Assembly: GCF_004122145.1 (NCBI RefSeq)
Contig: NZ_SBKQ01000007.1
Span: 62,001 to 126,000 of the forward strand
Reading direction: 5' to 3'
Length of the DNA stretch: 64,000 nt
Origin: Flavobacterium piscinae
Lineage (GTDB): Bacteria > Bacteroidota > Bacteroidia > Flavobacteriales > Flavobacteriaceae
Of the stretch, positions 17,175 through 26,449 are shown piece after piece. The translations under genes and the position numbers were made by a program. The notes under the pieces were generated by a model. It saw nothing but the letters and a program-made list of their open reading frames with translations, did not search any database and was not told where the DNA came from. The number at the start of each line of letters is the position of its first letter. Positions within the stretch are counted from its first letter, which is position 1.

Positions 17175-18056
17175 CTAACGTATCTTTGACCAATTCGAAG
17201 CGTTTAAAGGAGAAACTCGATTTAAATTGTCTACCAAGTCTGAAATATCAATTTTTGGACCACCGGTAAAAATGGAAAGAATTTCATCTGATTTTGTGTC
17301 AAAAAATACACGTGTTAAATATGCATTAGGACGAACAGCATTGATTTTTGATAAAGTTAATACGGCATTTTTCACACCTTCTTTACCGGCTGCTAAATCG
17401 TCTGCCATTAAATCTAAACCAGCTTTGTGGTAATCATAAAATCCTAATCGGATGGGATCAAACGTACTGGATAACAAATCATTTACTAAAAAAAATCTGT
17501 TTTGCAAGCCGTCTGACTGCGACCACCCTTTGCCACCCGCTTGAGAAACGCTTACAATATTTTGAGCGATTTCTAAATATTCATTACCTCCTTGGTATTC
17601 AAAAGAGTCGGCATCCATGGCTAAAATCATGTAAGAATAAAAAGCGATTACAGAAACCAAATTGGAATCAAAACTATTTGGATTGAAAAACAAATTTTCA
17701 AATTCTACATATCTAAAGGTAAAATCTTTATCGTTTATATTTAAAATTGGTGTACTATAAGTAGAGTTAAAAACAGGTCTTGAAGCCTGAACTTGAATGG
17801 TAGCCGTAAATATATTATTGTTAAACTCCGAAACATTGATAAACATCGAACAATCGATTCGTTCGTTATTTTTAAATTCACGCGTACTCCATTTTGTTTT
17901 ATTCACAAACTCATTTAAGGACGTTTCAAGTGTTTTAAAAATTTGTTGATTAGCAGCAGTTATTCGTTCAGAATTAACTTTTACACTACAATTTAATTCT
18001 TGTGCTTGAGTTATACCCAACGCAATCAAAAAAACAAATACTAGAAGTTTACGCAT
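17175..18056 (-). CDS. DUF4835 family exported protein
   Basis: This 293-residue protein has a signal peptide (MRKLLVFVFLIALGITQAQ) and matches DUF4835, a Bacteroidota family almost always found between coaBC and recN. The conserved ELNCSVKVNSERI start, the FYSYMILAMDADSFE centre and a C-terminal LNRVSPLNASNWSKIR are visible. Some annotation schemes link this family to type IX secretion (as PorD); I cannot verify that here. It overlaps coaBC by eight bases. Probably periplasmic. Confidence 0.88.
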   Translation of the reverse strand: MRKLLVFVFLIALGITQAQELNCSVKVNSERITAANQQIFKTLETSLNEFVNKTKWSTREFKNNERIDCSMFINVSEFNNNIFTATIQVQASRPVFNSTYSTPILNINDKDFTFRYVEFENLFFNPNSFDSNLVSVIAFYSYMILAMDADSFEYQGGNEYLEIAQNIVSVSQAGGKGWSQSDGLQNRFFLVNDLLSSTFDPIRLGFYDYHKAGLDLMADDLAAGKEGVKNAVLTLSKINAVRPNAYLTRVFFDTKSDEILSIFTGGPKIDISDLVDNLNRVSPLNASNWSKIR

Positions 18057-19260
18057 GATATTGTTGTATTATTTTGTTCAAAATATCCTTTGCAACTTCC
18101 TCTTTTGATTTAAGTGGCATCGGTTCTATTTGAAATGATTTATCAATAAATGTTATTTTGTTGGTCGCTTTACCAAAACCGGCACCTTCATCATTCAGCG
18201 AATTTAAAACAATCAAATCTAAGTTTTTTTTCTGAATTTTCAACTTAGCATGCTCAATTTCATTTTCTGTTTCCAAAGCAAAACCAATTAAAAATTGGTG
18301 TTTTTTAATTTCTCCCAATGATGCTAAAATATCTTTTGTCTTTTCTAATTCAATAGAAAAATTCACATCTGACTTTTTAATTTTTTGATTAGCAACTACT
18401 TTCGGTTTATAATCAGCTACTGCTGCCGCTGCTATCGCAACATCAACGTTATCAAAATACAAATGACATTGTTGATACATTTCTTCTGCAGATTGTACAC
18501 GGATTAACTGAATCGCCAAATTATTCACATTCAAATGCGTCGGGCCGGAAATCAAAATAACTTCAGCCCCCAATTGAGCTGCTTCGTTAGCGATATCAAA
18601 ACCCATCTTTCCTGTTGAATGATTACCTATAAAACGCACGGGATCTATTGCTTCGTATGTGGGACCGGCAGTAATGAGTATTTTTTTTCCTTTTAGTGGT
18701 AATTTTTGCGAAATATCATTTTCCAAAAAGGATATAATATGCTCAGGTTCAGCCATTCTCCCCTCTCCGGAAAGTCCGCTGGCTAATTCACCCGATTCTG
18801 CCGGAATCATGATATTACCGAATAATTGCAGTTTGTGAAAATTATCAATCGAAGTAGGATGCTTGTACATATCCAAATCCATGGCCGGTGCAAAATATAC
18901 CGGACATTTGGCAGATAAATACGTAGCTATCAGTAAGTTATCGCAATTTCCATTGGCCATTTTAGCCAACGTATTTGCGGTAGCCGGTGCAATAATCATC
19001 AAATCTGCCCAAAGGCCTAATTCAACGTGATTATTCCACAATGCATTTTCATCTTCGTCGTTATAAAACTCGGAAAAAACAGGGTTTTTTGATAAAGTAG
19101 ACAGTGTTAAAGGCGTAACAAAATCTTTAGAAGCAGGTGTCATGACAACTTGCACTTGAGCACCTGCTTTAATAAATAGTCTAACCAAAGTTGCAGTTTT
19201 ATAGGCAGCAATTCCGCCGGAAACACCCAGCAGTACTTTTTTCCCTTTTAAAACTGACAT
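18049..19260 (-). CDS. coaBC: Bifunctional CoaBC (phosphopantothenoylcysteine synthetase/decarboxylase)
   Basis: CoaBC joins cysteine to 4'-phosphopantothenate and decarboxylates the product to 4'-phosphopantetheine. The N-terminal flavoprotein decarboxylase half (about residues 1-180) starts with GVSGGIAAYKT and contains the ATANTLAKMANG and PAMDLDMYKHP motifs. The C-terminal CTP-dependent synthetase half (about 185-403) contains ITAGPTYEAIDPVRFIGNHSTGKMG and AAAVADYKPK. It lies seven bases after rpoZ. With coaE, two CoA steps are encoded in this window. Confidence 0.97.
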   Translation of the reverse strand: MSVLKGKKVLLGVSGGIAAYKTATLVRLFIKAGAQVQVVMTPASKDFVTPLTLSTLSKNPVFSEFYNDEDENALWNNHVELGLWADLMIIAPATANTLAKMANGNCDNLLIATYLSAKCPVYFAPAMDLDMYKHPTSIDNFHKLQLFGNIMIPAESGELASGLSGEGRMAEPEHIISFLENDISQKLPLKGKKILITAGPTYEAIDPVRFIGNHSTGKMGFDIANEAAQLGAEVILISGPTHLNVNNLAIQLIRVQSAEEMYQQCHLYFDNVDVAIAAAAVADYKPKVVANQKIKKSDVNFSIELEKTKDILASLGEIKKHQFLIGFALETENEIEHAKLKIQKKNLDLIVLNSLNDEGAGFGKATNKITFIDKSFQIEPMPLKSKEEVAKDILNKIIQQYHA

Positions 19261-19267
19261 AAGGTTC

Positions 19268-19585
19268 TTATTTGGTAGTATCTCTGTGATAAATTTTTCC
19301 TTCTAACCACTCTTGTACAGCCAATGCATGTGGTTTTGGTAATTTTTCATAGAATTTTGAAACTTCGATTTGTTCCTTGTTTTCAAAAATCTCTTCTAAA
19401 CTATCATTGTAAGTAGCAAATTCTTCTAATTTTTCAATTAATTCTTTTTTAATTTCAGAATTAATTTGATTTGCTCTTTTAGCGATGATTGTAATCGCTT
19501 CGTACACATTACCGGTGGTTTGCTCAATCGCTCTCTTATCATAAGTAATCGTGTTAACCGGAGCATTCGTCTTTTTTAAATCCAT
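19268..19585 (-). CDS. rpoZ: RNA polymerase omega subunit
   Basis: The 105-residue protein is the divergent Bacteroidota form of omega: the conserved helix GNVYEAITIIAKRANQIN replaces the classical omega motif, and an acidic C-terminal extension follows. It helps assemble or stabilise RNA polymerase. The position between bamD and coaBC is the usual one in Flavobacteriaceae, which supports the call. It is spaced nine and seven bases from its neighbours, so the run is a tight operon. Confidence 0.88.
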   Translation of the reverse strand: MDLKKTNAPVNTITYDKRAIEQTTGNVYEAITIIAKRANQINSEIKKELIEKLEEFATYNDSLEEIFENKEQIEVSKFYEKLPKPHALAVQEWLEGKIYHRDTTK

Positions 19586-19594
19586 AACTACTAT

Positions 19595-20401
19595 TTATTT
19601 TGAATATTGTTCTAAAAGTTTATTAACGTCTTCTTTAATTTTATCTGCTTCTTCTTTGTATTTTGTCTCGGGATATTGCTTGAAAAGCTTATCATAATTT
19701 TCCAATGTTTCATTTAATCGTGATTTTACTTTATAATCCACACTATTGATAGCATATTTGTAACTTGCCTCAATTTTATAATAAAGTGCATCTTCTCTGT
19801 AGGGTGTACCAGGATAATCAGCTATAAAATTATCTAAAGCCACAATAGGAGCCCTAAAATCTCTGATTGCTTCGGCGATTGTATGGTATTGCTTTGCAAT
19901 TTCAAATGCTTTAAATTCAAGTTTTTCCCTTAAAGCCTTGACAACCACGTTTGCTTCTGTAATGTACTGAGATTCAGGGTAGGCATCAATAAAGGCTTGC
20001 ATTTTTTCAATTGCTTTATCGGTGTCTATTTGATCTAAAGAATACCTTGGTGATAATTTTGAATAACAATAAGCCCCTAAATAAGCAGCTTCCTCAACTT
20101 TTTCACTTTTGGGGTAACCCGATGCAAAACTTTCAAATTGATATCCTGCAGTATAAAATTGTTCTGTTTTGTATAAACTTTGAGCATACATATAAAACAT
20201 TTTTTCTGCCTGTGGTTTACCTCTGTAAGAAGGAGCTATCTGCTCAAATAAACGAATAGCTTTTTGGTATTTTTCCTTGTTGTATTTTTCTTCTGCAGCG
20301 GCATATTTTAAAGCAATATCTTCACTTTTCAATGCTTTTTGGTATGGACTGCAAGAGCTGAAAACAACTGCAAGAAGGAATACAAAATATAATTTATTCA
20401 T
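19595..20401 (-). CDS. bamD: Outer membrane assembly lipoprotein BamD
   Basis: BamD is the TPR lipoprotein partner of BamA in outer-membrane protein insertion. The 268-residue product has a lipoprotein signal with Cys18 (VVFSSC), then about five tetratricopeptide-like repeats (for example the KYNKEKYQKAIRLFEQIAP and EQFYTAGYQFESFASGYPKSE segments). I selected ATG 20401, since an upstream start at 20458 would bury the signal peptide. First gene of the operon ending with recN. Confidence 0.93.
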   Translation of the reverse strand: MNKLYFVFLLAVVFSSCSPYQKALKSEDIALKYAAAEEKYNKEKYQKAIRLFEQIAPSYRGKPQAEKMFYMYAQSLYKTEQFYTAGYQFESFASGYPKSEKVEEAAYLGAYCYSKLSPRYSLDQIDTDKAIEKMQAFIDAYPESQYITEANVVVKALREKLEFKAFEIAKQYHTIAEAIRDFRAPIVALDNFIADYPGTPYREDALYYKIEASYKYAINSVDYKVKSRLNETLENYDKLFKQYPETKYKEEADKIKEDVNKLLEQYSK

Positions 20402-20524
20402 TAGGCGAATTTTATAGGCAAATTTCCATGAATCTTTATCAAGAAAACCGGACTGCAAATTTAGTTAATAATTGCAGACTACAAAACATTTTTTTTATAG
20501 TCTTTAAAGGCAGTAAAAAAACAA

Positions 20525-20550
20525 AAAGATGCGATATAAACCGCATCTTT
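20525..20550 (-). terminator. Terminator of ferritin gene
   Basis: AAAGATGCG (20525-20533) pairs with CGCATCTTT (20542-20550) around an eight-base loop; T's follow on the minus strand. It separates ferritin from the bamD operon. Confidence 0.85.
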
Positions 20551-20572
20551 TATATTTTGATTAACATTGTTC

Positions 20573-21082
20573 TTATTTTGCGGGAGCCATTGGACTCACA
20601 AAGTTTTTCATTTCATTATCAAAAAGATACAAACCACCTTTGTCATCGCCAATTAAATTGATTTTATCTAAGATATAACGAGCTGTTGCTTCTTCTTCAA
20701 TTTGCTCTGACACATACCATTGTAAAAAATTGTGGGTTGCAAAATCGCGTTCGTCTAAAGTAATACCCACTAAATTATTAATGCTTTCCGACACTTTAAT
20801 TTCATGCTCTAACAATTGTTTGAAAAGTGCTTTATAATTGGTTAAATCCAAGGAAGGTTCTAATGTAGCTCCAACTTTTGCTTCGCCTCCTCTTTGGTTA
20901 ACATATTTAATTAACTTGAGCATGTGCATCCTTTCTTCATCGGATTGGTTATACATAAAAGTAGAAATTCCTTCAAACCCTTGAACCTCTGCCCAAGAGG
21001 CCATGGCTAAATATACTTGTGAAGAATCACCTTCCATTTTAATCTGATTGTTTAAAGCTGCTAATACATTTGCTGATAACAT
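20573..21082 (-). CDS. ftnA: Ferritin
   Basis: This 169-residue non-heme ferritin stores iron as a 24-mer. The ferroxidase ligands are in place: a Glu in the first helix, QSDEERMHM (Glu and His) in the second, and EQIEEEATARYILDKI in the fourth. Length is typical. It lies 34 bases downstream of dapA on the same strand and has its own terminator; a separate promoter in the short gap is possible but not clear. Cytosolic. Confidence 0.95.
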   Translation of the reverse strand: MLSANVLAALNNQIKMEGDSSQVYLAMASWAEVQGFEGISTFMYNQSDEERMHMLKLIKYVNQRGGEAKVGATLEPSLDLTNYKALFKQLLEHEIKVSESINNLVGITLDERDFATHNFLQWYVSEQIEEEATARYILDKINLIGDDKGGLYLFDNEMKNFVSPMAPAK

Positions 21083-21116
21083 ATTTCTCTTATTTTTCTA
21101 ATTAATAAATCTACCG

Positions 21117-21998
21117 CTAATTTACAATTTTTTTGACAGTTTGACGAATTCTGTTTGCTAAGTCTTCGTTAACATTAACCAAAGGAAGTCTTAATATATT
21201 TTCACACAAACCTAAAACATGGAAAACTTCTTTTATTCCGGCAGGGTTTCCTTGTTCAAATATCATATCGATAGCATCTGCCACTTGGTAATGAATTTGA
21301 TAAGCTTCCTCTACCTTTCTTTCTAGTCCTAATCGAACCATGGTTGAGAATTGTTTTGGAAATCCTTCGCCAATAACCGAAATCACCCCTGCTCCACCGG
21401 CTAAAATCATTGGTAAAGTAACCATATCATCACCGGAAATTACTAAAAATCCTTCCGGTTTGTGTTGAATTAATTTCATGGCTTGGACAATATCGCCAGC
21501 CGCTTCTTTGATGGCTACAATATTTTTAAAGTCATTGGCCAATCGTAACACAGTCGAAGGAAGCATATTACTCGCTGTTCTACCGGGAACATTATATAAA
21601 ATGATTGGAATTGGCGAAGCTTCTGCAATAGCCTTGAAATGTTGATAAATTCCTTCTTGTGTTGGTTTGTTGTAATAAGGTGAAACTGATAAAACTGCTG
21701 TAAAACTTGACAAATCTCTCGTTTTTAATTCCTCTACAACTTGATAAGTATTATTTCCTCCAACTCCTAAAACAAGTGGTAATTTATTATTATTTGCTTT
21801 GATAACTGTATTGATTACCAATTCCTTTTCAGCAGTTGTTAATGTCGCCGTTTCAGCAGTTGTTCCTAAAACCACTAGATAATCTATTCCGTTATCTATT
21901 TGATAATGAACAATCTTAGTTAACGCTTCCGTGTCAACGGATAAATCTTTTTTGAACGGAGTTATCAAAGCCACTCCGGTTCCAATGAGTGATTGCAT
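21117..21998 (-). CDS. dapA: 4-hydroxy-tetrahydrodipicolinate synthase
   Basis: DapA condenses pyruvate with aspartate semialdehyde in the lysine/diaminopimelate pathway. The 293-residue TIM-barrel aldolase has GTTAETATL near residue 45, the catalytic Tyr in [15 protein letters not shown], and the Schiff-base lysine in [12 protein letters not shown] and GGAGVISV follow. It is two bases after the DUF6913 gene, so they are co-transcribed. Cytosolic. Confidence 0.96.
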   Translation of the reverse strand: MQSLIGTGVALITPFKKDLSVDTEALTKIVHYQIDNGIDYLVVLGTTAETATLTTAEKELVINTVIKANNNKLPLVLGVGGNNTYQVVEELKTRDLSSFTAVLSVSPYYNKPTQEGIYQHFKAIAEASPIPIILYNVPGRTASNMLPSTVLRLANDFKNIVAIKEAAGDIVQAMKLIQHKPEGFLVISGDDMVTLPMILAGGAGVISVIGEGFPKQFSTMVRLGLERKVEEAYQIHYQVADAIDMIFEQGNPAGIKEVFHVLGLCENILRLPLVNVNEDLANRIRQTVKKIVN

Positions 21999-22000
21999 AG

Positions 22001-22519
22001 TTATAGTTTGTTTAGTATTCTTAAGTATTTGAATAATTCATCAACAAAAACTGTATAGTTTTCTACATCCGTATCTATCATAAAATGATTTAATCGTTTG
22101 TCTGTTGATGTAAATCCAACTTTAAAATCTGCCTTTGATTTGTGAGTTACAATTTGAAGTGGGGTCTTCATTTCATCATAATAACTGATTAATAAATCAA
22201 ATTGGTTGGATTTAAACTCTTTTGCTTCTTTTTTTTCAATAGTTCCCAACCAAGTTACATCACTCTTACTATAATGTGGGTAATTTATTTCTTCTTTCTT
22301 CTTATACCTGGTCTTGTAGGCCAACACTGAAATTTTTTCAGGTTTGATTCCATTCGAAACTATAAGTTGAATCAAAGCCTCTTTTTTATCGAAATGCGTT
22401 TCGTCTATCAAAACACCAACCGTTTGAATGGGCTTGTTTGAAATAGAAGAATTTAGATTGAGTGAACTTTTTTTTAATACTCTTTTAGCGGAAAAAGTTC
22501 TAAAATATTTTAAAAACAT
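22001..22519 (-). CDS. DUF6913-like protein
   Basis: This 172-residue protein looks like the small Bacteroidota family DUF6913 that typically precedes dapA; I make the match from memory of that context. It has a short basic N-terminus and an alpha/beta pattern ([42 protein letters not shown]) reminiscent of a Rossmann-like fold, without a signal peptide or catalytic motif that I can name. The start is followed two genes later by ferritin. Confidence 0.7.
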   Translation of the reverse strand: MFLKYFRTFSAKRVLKKSSLNLNSSISNKPIQTVGVLIDETHFDKKEALIQLIVSNGIKPEKISVLAYKTRYKKKEEINYPHYSKSDVTWLGTIEKKEAKEFKSNQFDLLISYYDEMKTPLQIVTHKSKADFKVGFTSTDKRLNHFMIDTDVENYTVFVDELFKYLRILNKL

Positions 22520-22538
22520 TGTACCTTTACTTGGATTA

Positions 22539-22546
22539 CAAAATTA
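22539..22546 (-). promoter_or_regulatory. TAATTTTG -7 box for DUF6913-dapA
   Basis: A minus-strand match to TAnnTTTG lies 20 bases before the ATG at 22519, in the divergent gap between the dapA operon and the 5'-nucleotidase pair. Confidence 0.5.
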
Positions 22547-22567
22547 TAGAATTAAAGTCGTTTTTTG

Positions 22568-23353
22568 ATGCTAAAACTAAAAAACTATACCGTTATAATG
22601 ACACATTTTGTGTTATTTATAACATTTTCATTTATTTTCTCAGGTTGTAAATCAAACTATGAAATTGTAAAAATTGAGGGAAAACAAATTGAAATAGCAA
22701 ACAATTCTTCTGAATATCCTGAAATTGAAAACTTTATCGAGCCCTATCGTCATCACATTAACAAAGACTTAGACAGTGTGTTGGCTTTTTGTCCCGAAAC
22801 CTTAGATAAAAGTAAAGGTGAATGGCAAACCAACATTGGTAATTTTATGGCTGATGTTTGTTTAATTGAAAGCAATACGATTTTCAGAAAACGATATGGT
22901 AAATCTATCGATATTTGCTTATTAAATCATGGAGGAATACGCTCTATTATACCTAAGGGAAATGTTACTACGAGGACAGCATTTGAAGTGATGCCATTTG
23001 AAAATAATATGGTTGTGGCTGCATTGAAAGGAAGTCAAATTATGGAAATGATTGATTATTTGATTGCTGAAAAAAAACCTCACCCGTTGAGCGGATTACA
23101 AATAACACTTGATAAGAATAAAGCTTTTAAATCAGTGTTGATAAATGGTGACGTTTTGGATTTAAACAAAGTTTACTATGTTGCTACTTCTGATTATTTA
23201 GTAAATGGTGGTGATAACATGAATTTCTTTCTGAAAAACAGTCAACTATTTGACTTAGATTATAAAATACGAAATATTTTAATTGACTATTTCAAGGCCG
23301 TTGAAGTGGTAGAAGCTTCTTCAAAACCAAGAATAATTGTTGACCAAAACTAA
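22568..23353 (+). CDS. 5'-nucleotidase C-terminal domain lipoprotein
   Basis: The 261-residue product is the substrate-binding C-terminal domain of UshA-type 5'-nucleotidases on its own. A lipoprotein signal ends in FSGC near residue 27. Domain markers are TNIGNFMADV, the LLNHGGIRS motif, LSGLQI and the ATSDYLVNGGDNM loop that stacks on the nucleobase. It probably works with the separate metallophosphatase encoded four bases downstream. It is likely anchored in a membrane facing the periplasm. ATG 22568 was chosen over the adjacent TTG at 22565; ATG 22598 is also possible. Confidence 0.88.
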   Translation: MLKLKNYTVIMTHFVLFITFSFIFSGCKSNYEIVKIEGKQIEIANNSSEYPEIENFIEPYRHHINKDLDSVLAFCPETLDKSKGEWQTNIGNFMADVCLIESNTIFRKRYGKSIDICLLNHGGIRSIIPKGNVTTRTAFEVMPFENNMVVAALKGSQIMEMIDYLIAEKKPHPLSGLQITLDKNKAFKSVLINGDVLDLNKVYYVATSDYLVNGGDNMNFFLKNSQLFDLDYKIRNILIDYFKAVEVVEASSKPRIIVDQN

Positions 23354-23357
23354 TGCT

Positions 23358-24272
23358 ATGAAAAGAAGAGATTTTATCAAAAATACGGTTGCCGGTTCAA
23401 CATGGGTTAGTTTAGGAGGTTTGCCTTTAACAGGTTTTAGTCAAGCTAAGACAAAACAGTTAACTATTTTGCACACGAACGATGTACATAGTCATATTGA
23501 CCCTTTTCCGGCAAATCATCCTAAAAACCCGAATATGGGCGGAGTTGTTAATCGAGGTATTCTTATTGAAAAAATCAGAAAAGAAAACCCAAATGTTTTG
23601 CTCTTAGATGCCGGTGATAGTTTTCAGGGAACCCCCTATTTTAATTATTATGGCGGAGAATTAGAATTCAAATTAATGTCGAAAATGGGTTATGAAGCTA
23701 CCACTATTGGTAATCATGAGTTTGACAATGGCATTGAAGGGCTAGCCGCTCAAATGCCTCATGCGAAGTTTGAAATTCTTTCTGCAAACTATGATTTTAA
23801 AAACACAGTGATGCATCCTTTTGTGAAACCTTACAAAGTATTTCACAAAAACGGAATCAAAGTGGGTGTGTTTGGATTGGGTGTTGAATTAGCCGGTTTG
23901 GTTGATAAAAAGATGTATAAAGAAACGGTTTATAATGACCCGGTTGAAATTTCTAAAGAAATTGTAAAAAAATTAAAATCTAATGAAAAATGCGACTTAA
24001 TTATTTGTCTCTCCCACTTGGGTTATGCCTACAAAAATGATCCAAACAAAATTTGCGATACCAAATTAGCAACGTTAACCCGAGATATTGATTTAATTAT
24101 TGGTGGACATACACACACTTTCTTAGACAAACCAACTCTACTTAAAAATCTTGATAATAAAGACGTCTTGGTAAATCAAGTTGGGTGTTATGGCATTAAT
24201 TTAGGGCGAATTGACTTTTATTTTGATACAGATTCTTCAGTCATTTCACAAGGTAAATCGATTATTGTTTGA
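23358..24272 (+). CDS. Metallophosphatase domain of 5'-nucleotidase (UshA N-part)
   Basis: This 304-residue protein has a twin-arginine-like leader (MKRRDFIKN) and then a calcineurin-type phosphoesterase: HTNDVHSH (first metal ligands), LLDAGDSFQGTPYF, TIGNHEFDNG, CLSHLG and GGHTHTF. These give the full dinuclear metal site. It lacks the C-terminal nucleotide-binding domain, which is the preceding gene. The 3' end overlaps a minus-strand membrane-protein gene by 55 bases, tail to tail. Periplasmic nucleotide hydrolysis is the likely role. Confidence 0.9.
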   Translation: MKRRDFIKNTVAGSTWVSLGGLPLTGFSQAKTKQLTILHTNDVHSHIDPFPANHPKNPNMGGVVNRGILIEKIRKENPNVLLLDAGDSFQGTPYFNYYGGELEFKLMSKMGYEATTIGNHEFDNGIEGLAAQMPHAKFEILSANYDFKNTVMHPFVKPYKVFHKNGIKVGVFGLGVELAGLVDKKMYKETVYNDPVEISKEIVKKLKSNEKCDLIICLSHLGYAYKNDPNKICDTKLATLTRDIDLIIGGHTHTFLDKPTLLKNLDNKDVLVNQVGCYGINLGRIDFYFDTDSSVISQGKSIIV

Positions 24273-24934
24273 TGTTCTGAAAGTAATATATACCGCATAA
24301 AAAGATAATGTCCTCCAAAAAAACAGAAGGTTCGAATGGGTTTAAACACTTGAACGTATAGGTAATACTTTTCAATCATAAAAATAAAAATCAACAAGGT
24401 GAACAACAAAGTGCTTATTAGTAGCCAACTGTTTTTCATGTTATCTTCCTCTAAAACAAAATTTGAAACAGCCAATCCTCCTAAAAAGGAAATGATGAAT
24501 GCATTAAGAATTGACGGTAAATAATTTATGCCTAAAGAAGCATACGTTAAAAATATCAAATAAAAACAAATTGATAAAAAAGGTAAAAAACCAAGTGTTA
24601 CAGGAATAAAACTGATTTTCTTTGAATTTTTTAATACAATGATAATCGTTAATATTTCAAAAATTAAAAAGAAAAGTGTTGCAAATAAAATTCCAACATC
24701 TGATTTTAAAAACAAAAACAGTATGGATAATAGTGAGAACAATAACGAAACCAAATAGAGCTTATTTTTTTTGAAAGAACTTAAATAATAAATCAAAAAA
24801 ATTAAAGAAAGTCCAATCAATCGAGTAATCAGAATGATTCTATCTATATCAAAATAAACTCCATAGGCTAGAATGCCTATAACAATAAAAAATAAGCCAG
24901 TTAAGGGTAATACTAATTTGTAGTTCTTTTTCAA
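24218..24934 (-). CDS. Polytopic membrane protein, paralog 3 of 3
   Basis: This 238-residue protein has about eight hydrophobic segments and a basic N-terminus. It shares length, topology and motifs with the next two genes: a G-G-x-[AS]-x-S-N-[FY] turn in the fifth or sixth segment and a late [IV]-[EQ]-K-[YF]-Y...P-[IR] motif. No ATG is available, so TTG at 24934 is the probable start. The layout resembles YhhN/TMEM86 lysoplasmalogenases, but I cannot confirm homology. It overlaps the 5'-nucleotidase gene at its 3' end. Confidence 0.72.
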   Translation of the reverse strand: MKKNYKLVLPLTGLFFIVIGILAYGVYFDIDRIILITRLIGLSLIFLIYYLSSFKKNKLYLVSLLFSLLSILFLFLKSDVGILFATLFFLIFEILTIIIVLKNSKKISFIPVTLGFLPFLSICFYLIFLTYASLGINYLPSILNAFIISFLGGLAVSNFVLEEDNMKNSWLLISTLLFTLLIFIFMIEKYYLYVQVFKPIRTFCFFGGHYLFMRYILLSEHQTIIDLPCEMTEESVSK

Positions 24935-24943
24935 ATAAAAATA

Positions 24944-25627
24944 TTAATGTTTACCAATCTGCTTTTCAGTCATTAAAATATAAAGATAAAAAAAATAATG
25001 AGCCAACATTAAAACTAAAACACGAATTGGTTGAAAAATTGGAATAAACAAATAATATTTTTGAATAACGAATAAAAATACAATAATGGTGTACAACAAT
25101 GTGCTTACCAGTAACCATGTGTGCTTAAATCCTTCTTCCATTAAGTAATTAGACAAGGATAATCCGCCCAGAATTGAAACTAAAACTACATTTACAATAG
25201 CAACCATAAAACTTTGTCCTAACGAGTCCTGCGTAAGTACAATAAAATAAAGTAAAGGAAAGAGAAAAAAAACACTCCCAATTCCAACTGTAAAAAAAGA
25301 GCGTATTGGTGAAGCTTTTATCACTAAAATTATAGTTATGATTCTGTAAAGTAAAAAGGCAATTAAGCCATAATTAAGTAAGATCACATCGGTTGAAATG
25401 AAAAGAATATTTGATATTGCTGCACAAAAAAGTGCAACTAAGTAGAATCTGCTAATTTGCGTTGATGTCATAATATAAAGCAACATCAAAACCGGAATAC
25501 TGATTGATTTTAAAATGTATTCGATTAATTTATTATCAAAAAACGAAACAATGATTAATAAAAAAACAATCAGAACAAAAACAGAAGTTAATACTTTAAA
25601 ATGCCTATTTAACAAATATTCCTTCAT
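24944..25627 (-). CDS. Polytopic membrane protein, paralog 2 of 3
   Basis: The 227-residue middle copy has about eight transmembrane stretches and the shared motifs SILGGLSLSNYLMEE and IQKYYLFIPIFQPIRV. There is no signal peptide and no soluble domain. It ends nine bases before the TTG of paralog 3 and begins 27 bases after paralog 1, so the trio forms one operon. Function unknown; a distant YhhN-like membrane hydrolase is one possibility. Confidence 0.75.
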   Translation of the reverse strand: MKEYLLNRHFKVLTSVFVLIVFLLIIVSFFDNKLIEYILKSISIPVLMLLYIMTSTQISRFYLVALFCAAISNILFISTDVILLNYGLIAFLLYRIITIILVIKASPIRSFFTVGIGSVFFLFPLLYFIVLTQDSLGQSFMVAIVNVVLVSILGGLSLSNYLMEEGFKHTWLLVSTLLYTIIVFLFVIQKYYLFIPIFQPIRVLVLMLAHYFFYLYILMTEKQIGKH

Positions 25628-25654
25628 AAATTATTTTATTAAAATGTAAAGAAA

Positions 25655-26317
25655 CTAATTAGAATTTGATTTTTCTATGATTAAAATAAACTTATAAAAA
25701 GCAAAATAGGCAAACGCATTCAAACTCATGGCAATAGGTCTGAAAATCTGTAATTGAAAATAAAATTTTTCGATAAAAATAATAAAATGAAGCGTTACGA
25801 AAGACAAAACACAAATCAATAGCCATGAACTTCTTGAGCTGTCATTCATGATGTAATGCGAAAGGGCAATTCCGCCTAATAAAGAAATCAAACTATTATG
25901 GATAATCATGATGTAATATACTTCATTAGAAAGTAAATCGGTGTCAAAAAAAATATAGAAAAAAATGAATAAAAAAGGAACTGATGCCAAGATTACTGGG
26001 ATAAAATCTTTAGTTTTCATTACTTTAATTATATAAAAAATATTAATTAATCGATGAAACACAAAAACAATCAACCCAATAAAAATAAATTTAAAATCGT
26101 TTGGAATAAAAAGTACATTGGTTATTAAGGATGTTACAATAGTAAGGAAAAATAAAATATCTTTTATTGGTGAACTATACCAATACAAAGTCATCAAAAC
26201 CACCGAAATGAGCGGTTTGAAAATATAAATTACGGGTAAAAATCTAAAATATTCGGCAATTACCTCAATTAAAGCAACTAAGAGTAAAATACCAGTTAAA
26301 ATTTTTACTTTATCCAT
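25655..26317 (-). CDS. Polytopic membrane protein, paralog 1 of 3
   Basis: The 220-residue first copy carries the same fold signals (KPLISVVLMTLYWYSS, SLLGGIALSHYIMND, IEKFYFQLQIFRPIAM) with some eight membrane segments. The shared motif has His where the other copies have Asn, so the copies have diverged at a conserved polar position. It is the promoter-proximal gene of the trio, separated from the downstream PPIase operon's terminator by an A+T-rich gap. Confidence 0.75.
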   Translation of the reverse strand: MDKVKILTGILLLVALIEVIAEYFRFLPVIYIFKPLISVVLMTLYWYSSPIKDILFFLTIVTSLITNVLFIPNDFKFIFIGLIVFVFHRLINIFYIIKVMKTKDFIPVILASVPFLFIFFYIFFDTDLLSNEVYYIMIIHNSLISLLGGIALSHYIMNDSSRSSWLLICVLSFVTLHFIIFIEKFYFQLQIFRPIAMSLNAFAYFAFYKFILIIEKSNSN

Positions 26318-26395
26318 ACTAATTTTAATTTATAAATTTAAGAATAAAATTAATATGTAGTTAACTATTTAATAATTTTACTAAATAAAATGAAT

Positions 26396-26435
26396 AAAAA
26401 AATCCGAAATACATTAAATACTTCGGATTTTTTTT
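26396..26435 (-). terminator. Terminator of the PPIase operon (bidirectional)
   Basis: AATCCGAA (26401-26408) pairs with TTCGGATT (26422-26429), flanked by A's and T's on either side so it could act both ways. The operon ending at 26450 on the minus strand needs it. The rest of the 131-base gap is A+T-rich with nothing clear. Confidence 0.85.
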
Positions 26436-26449
26436 ACTTTACTTTAAAC

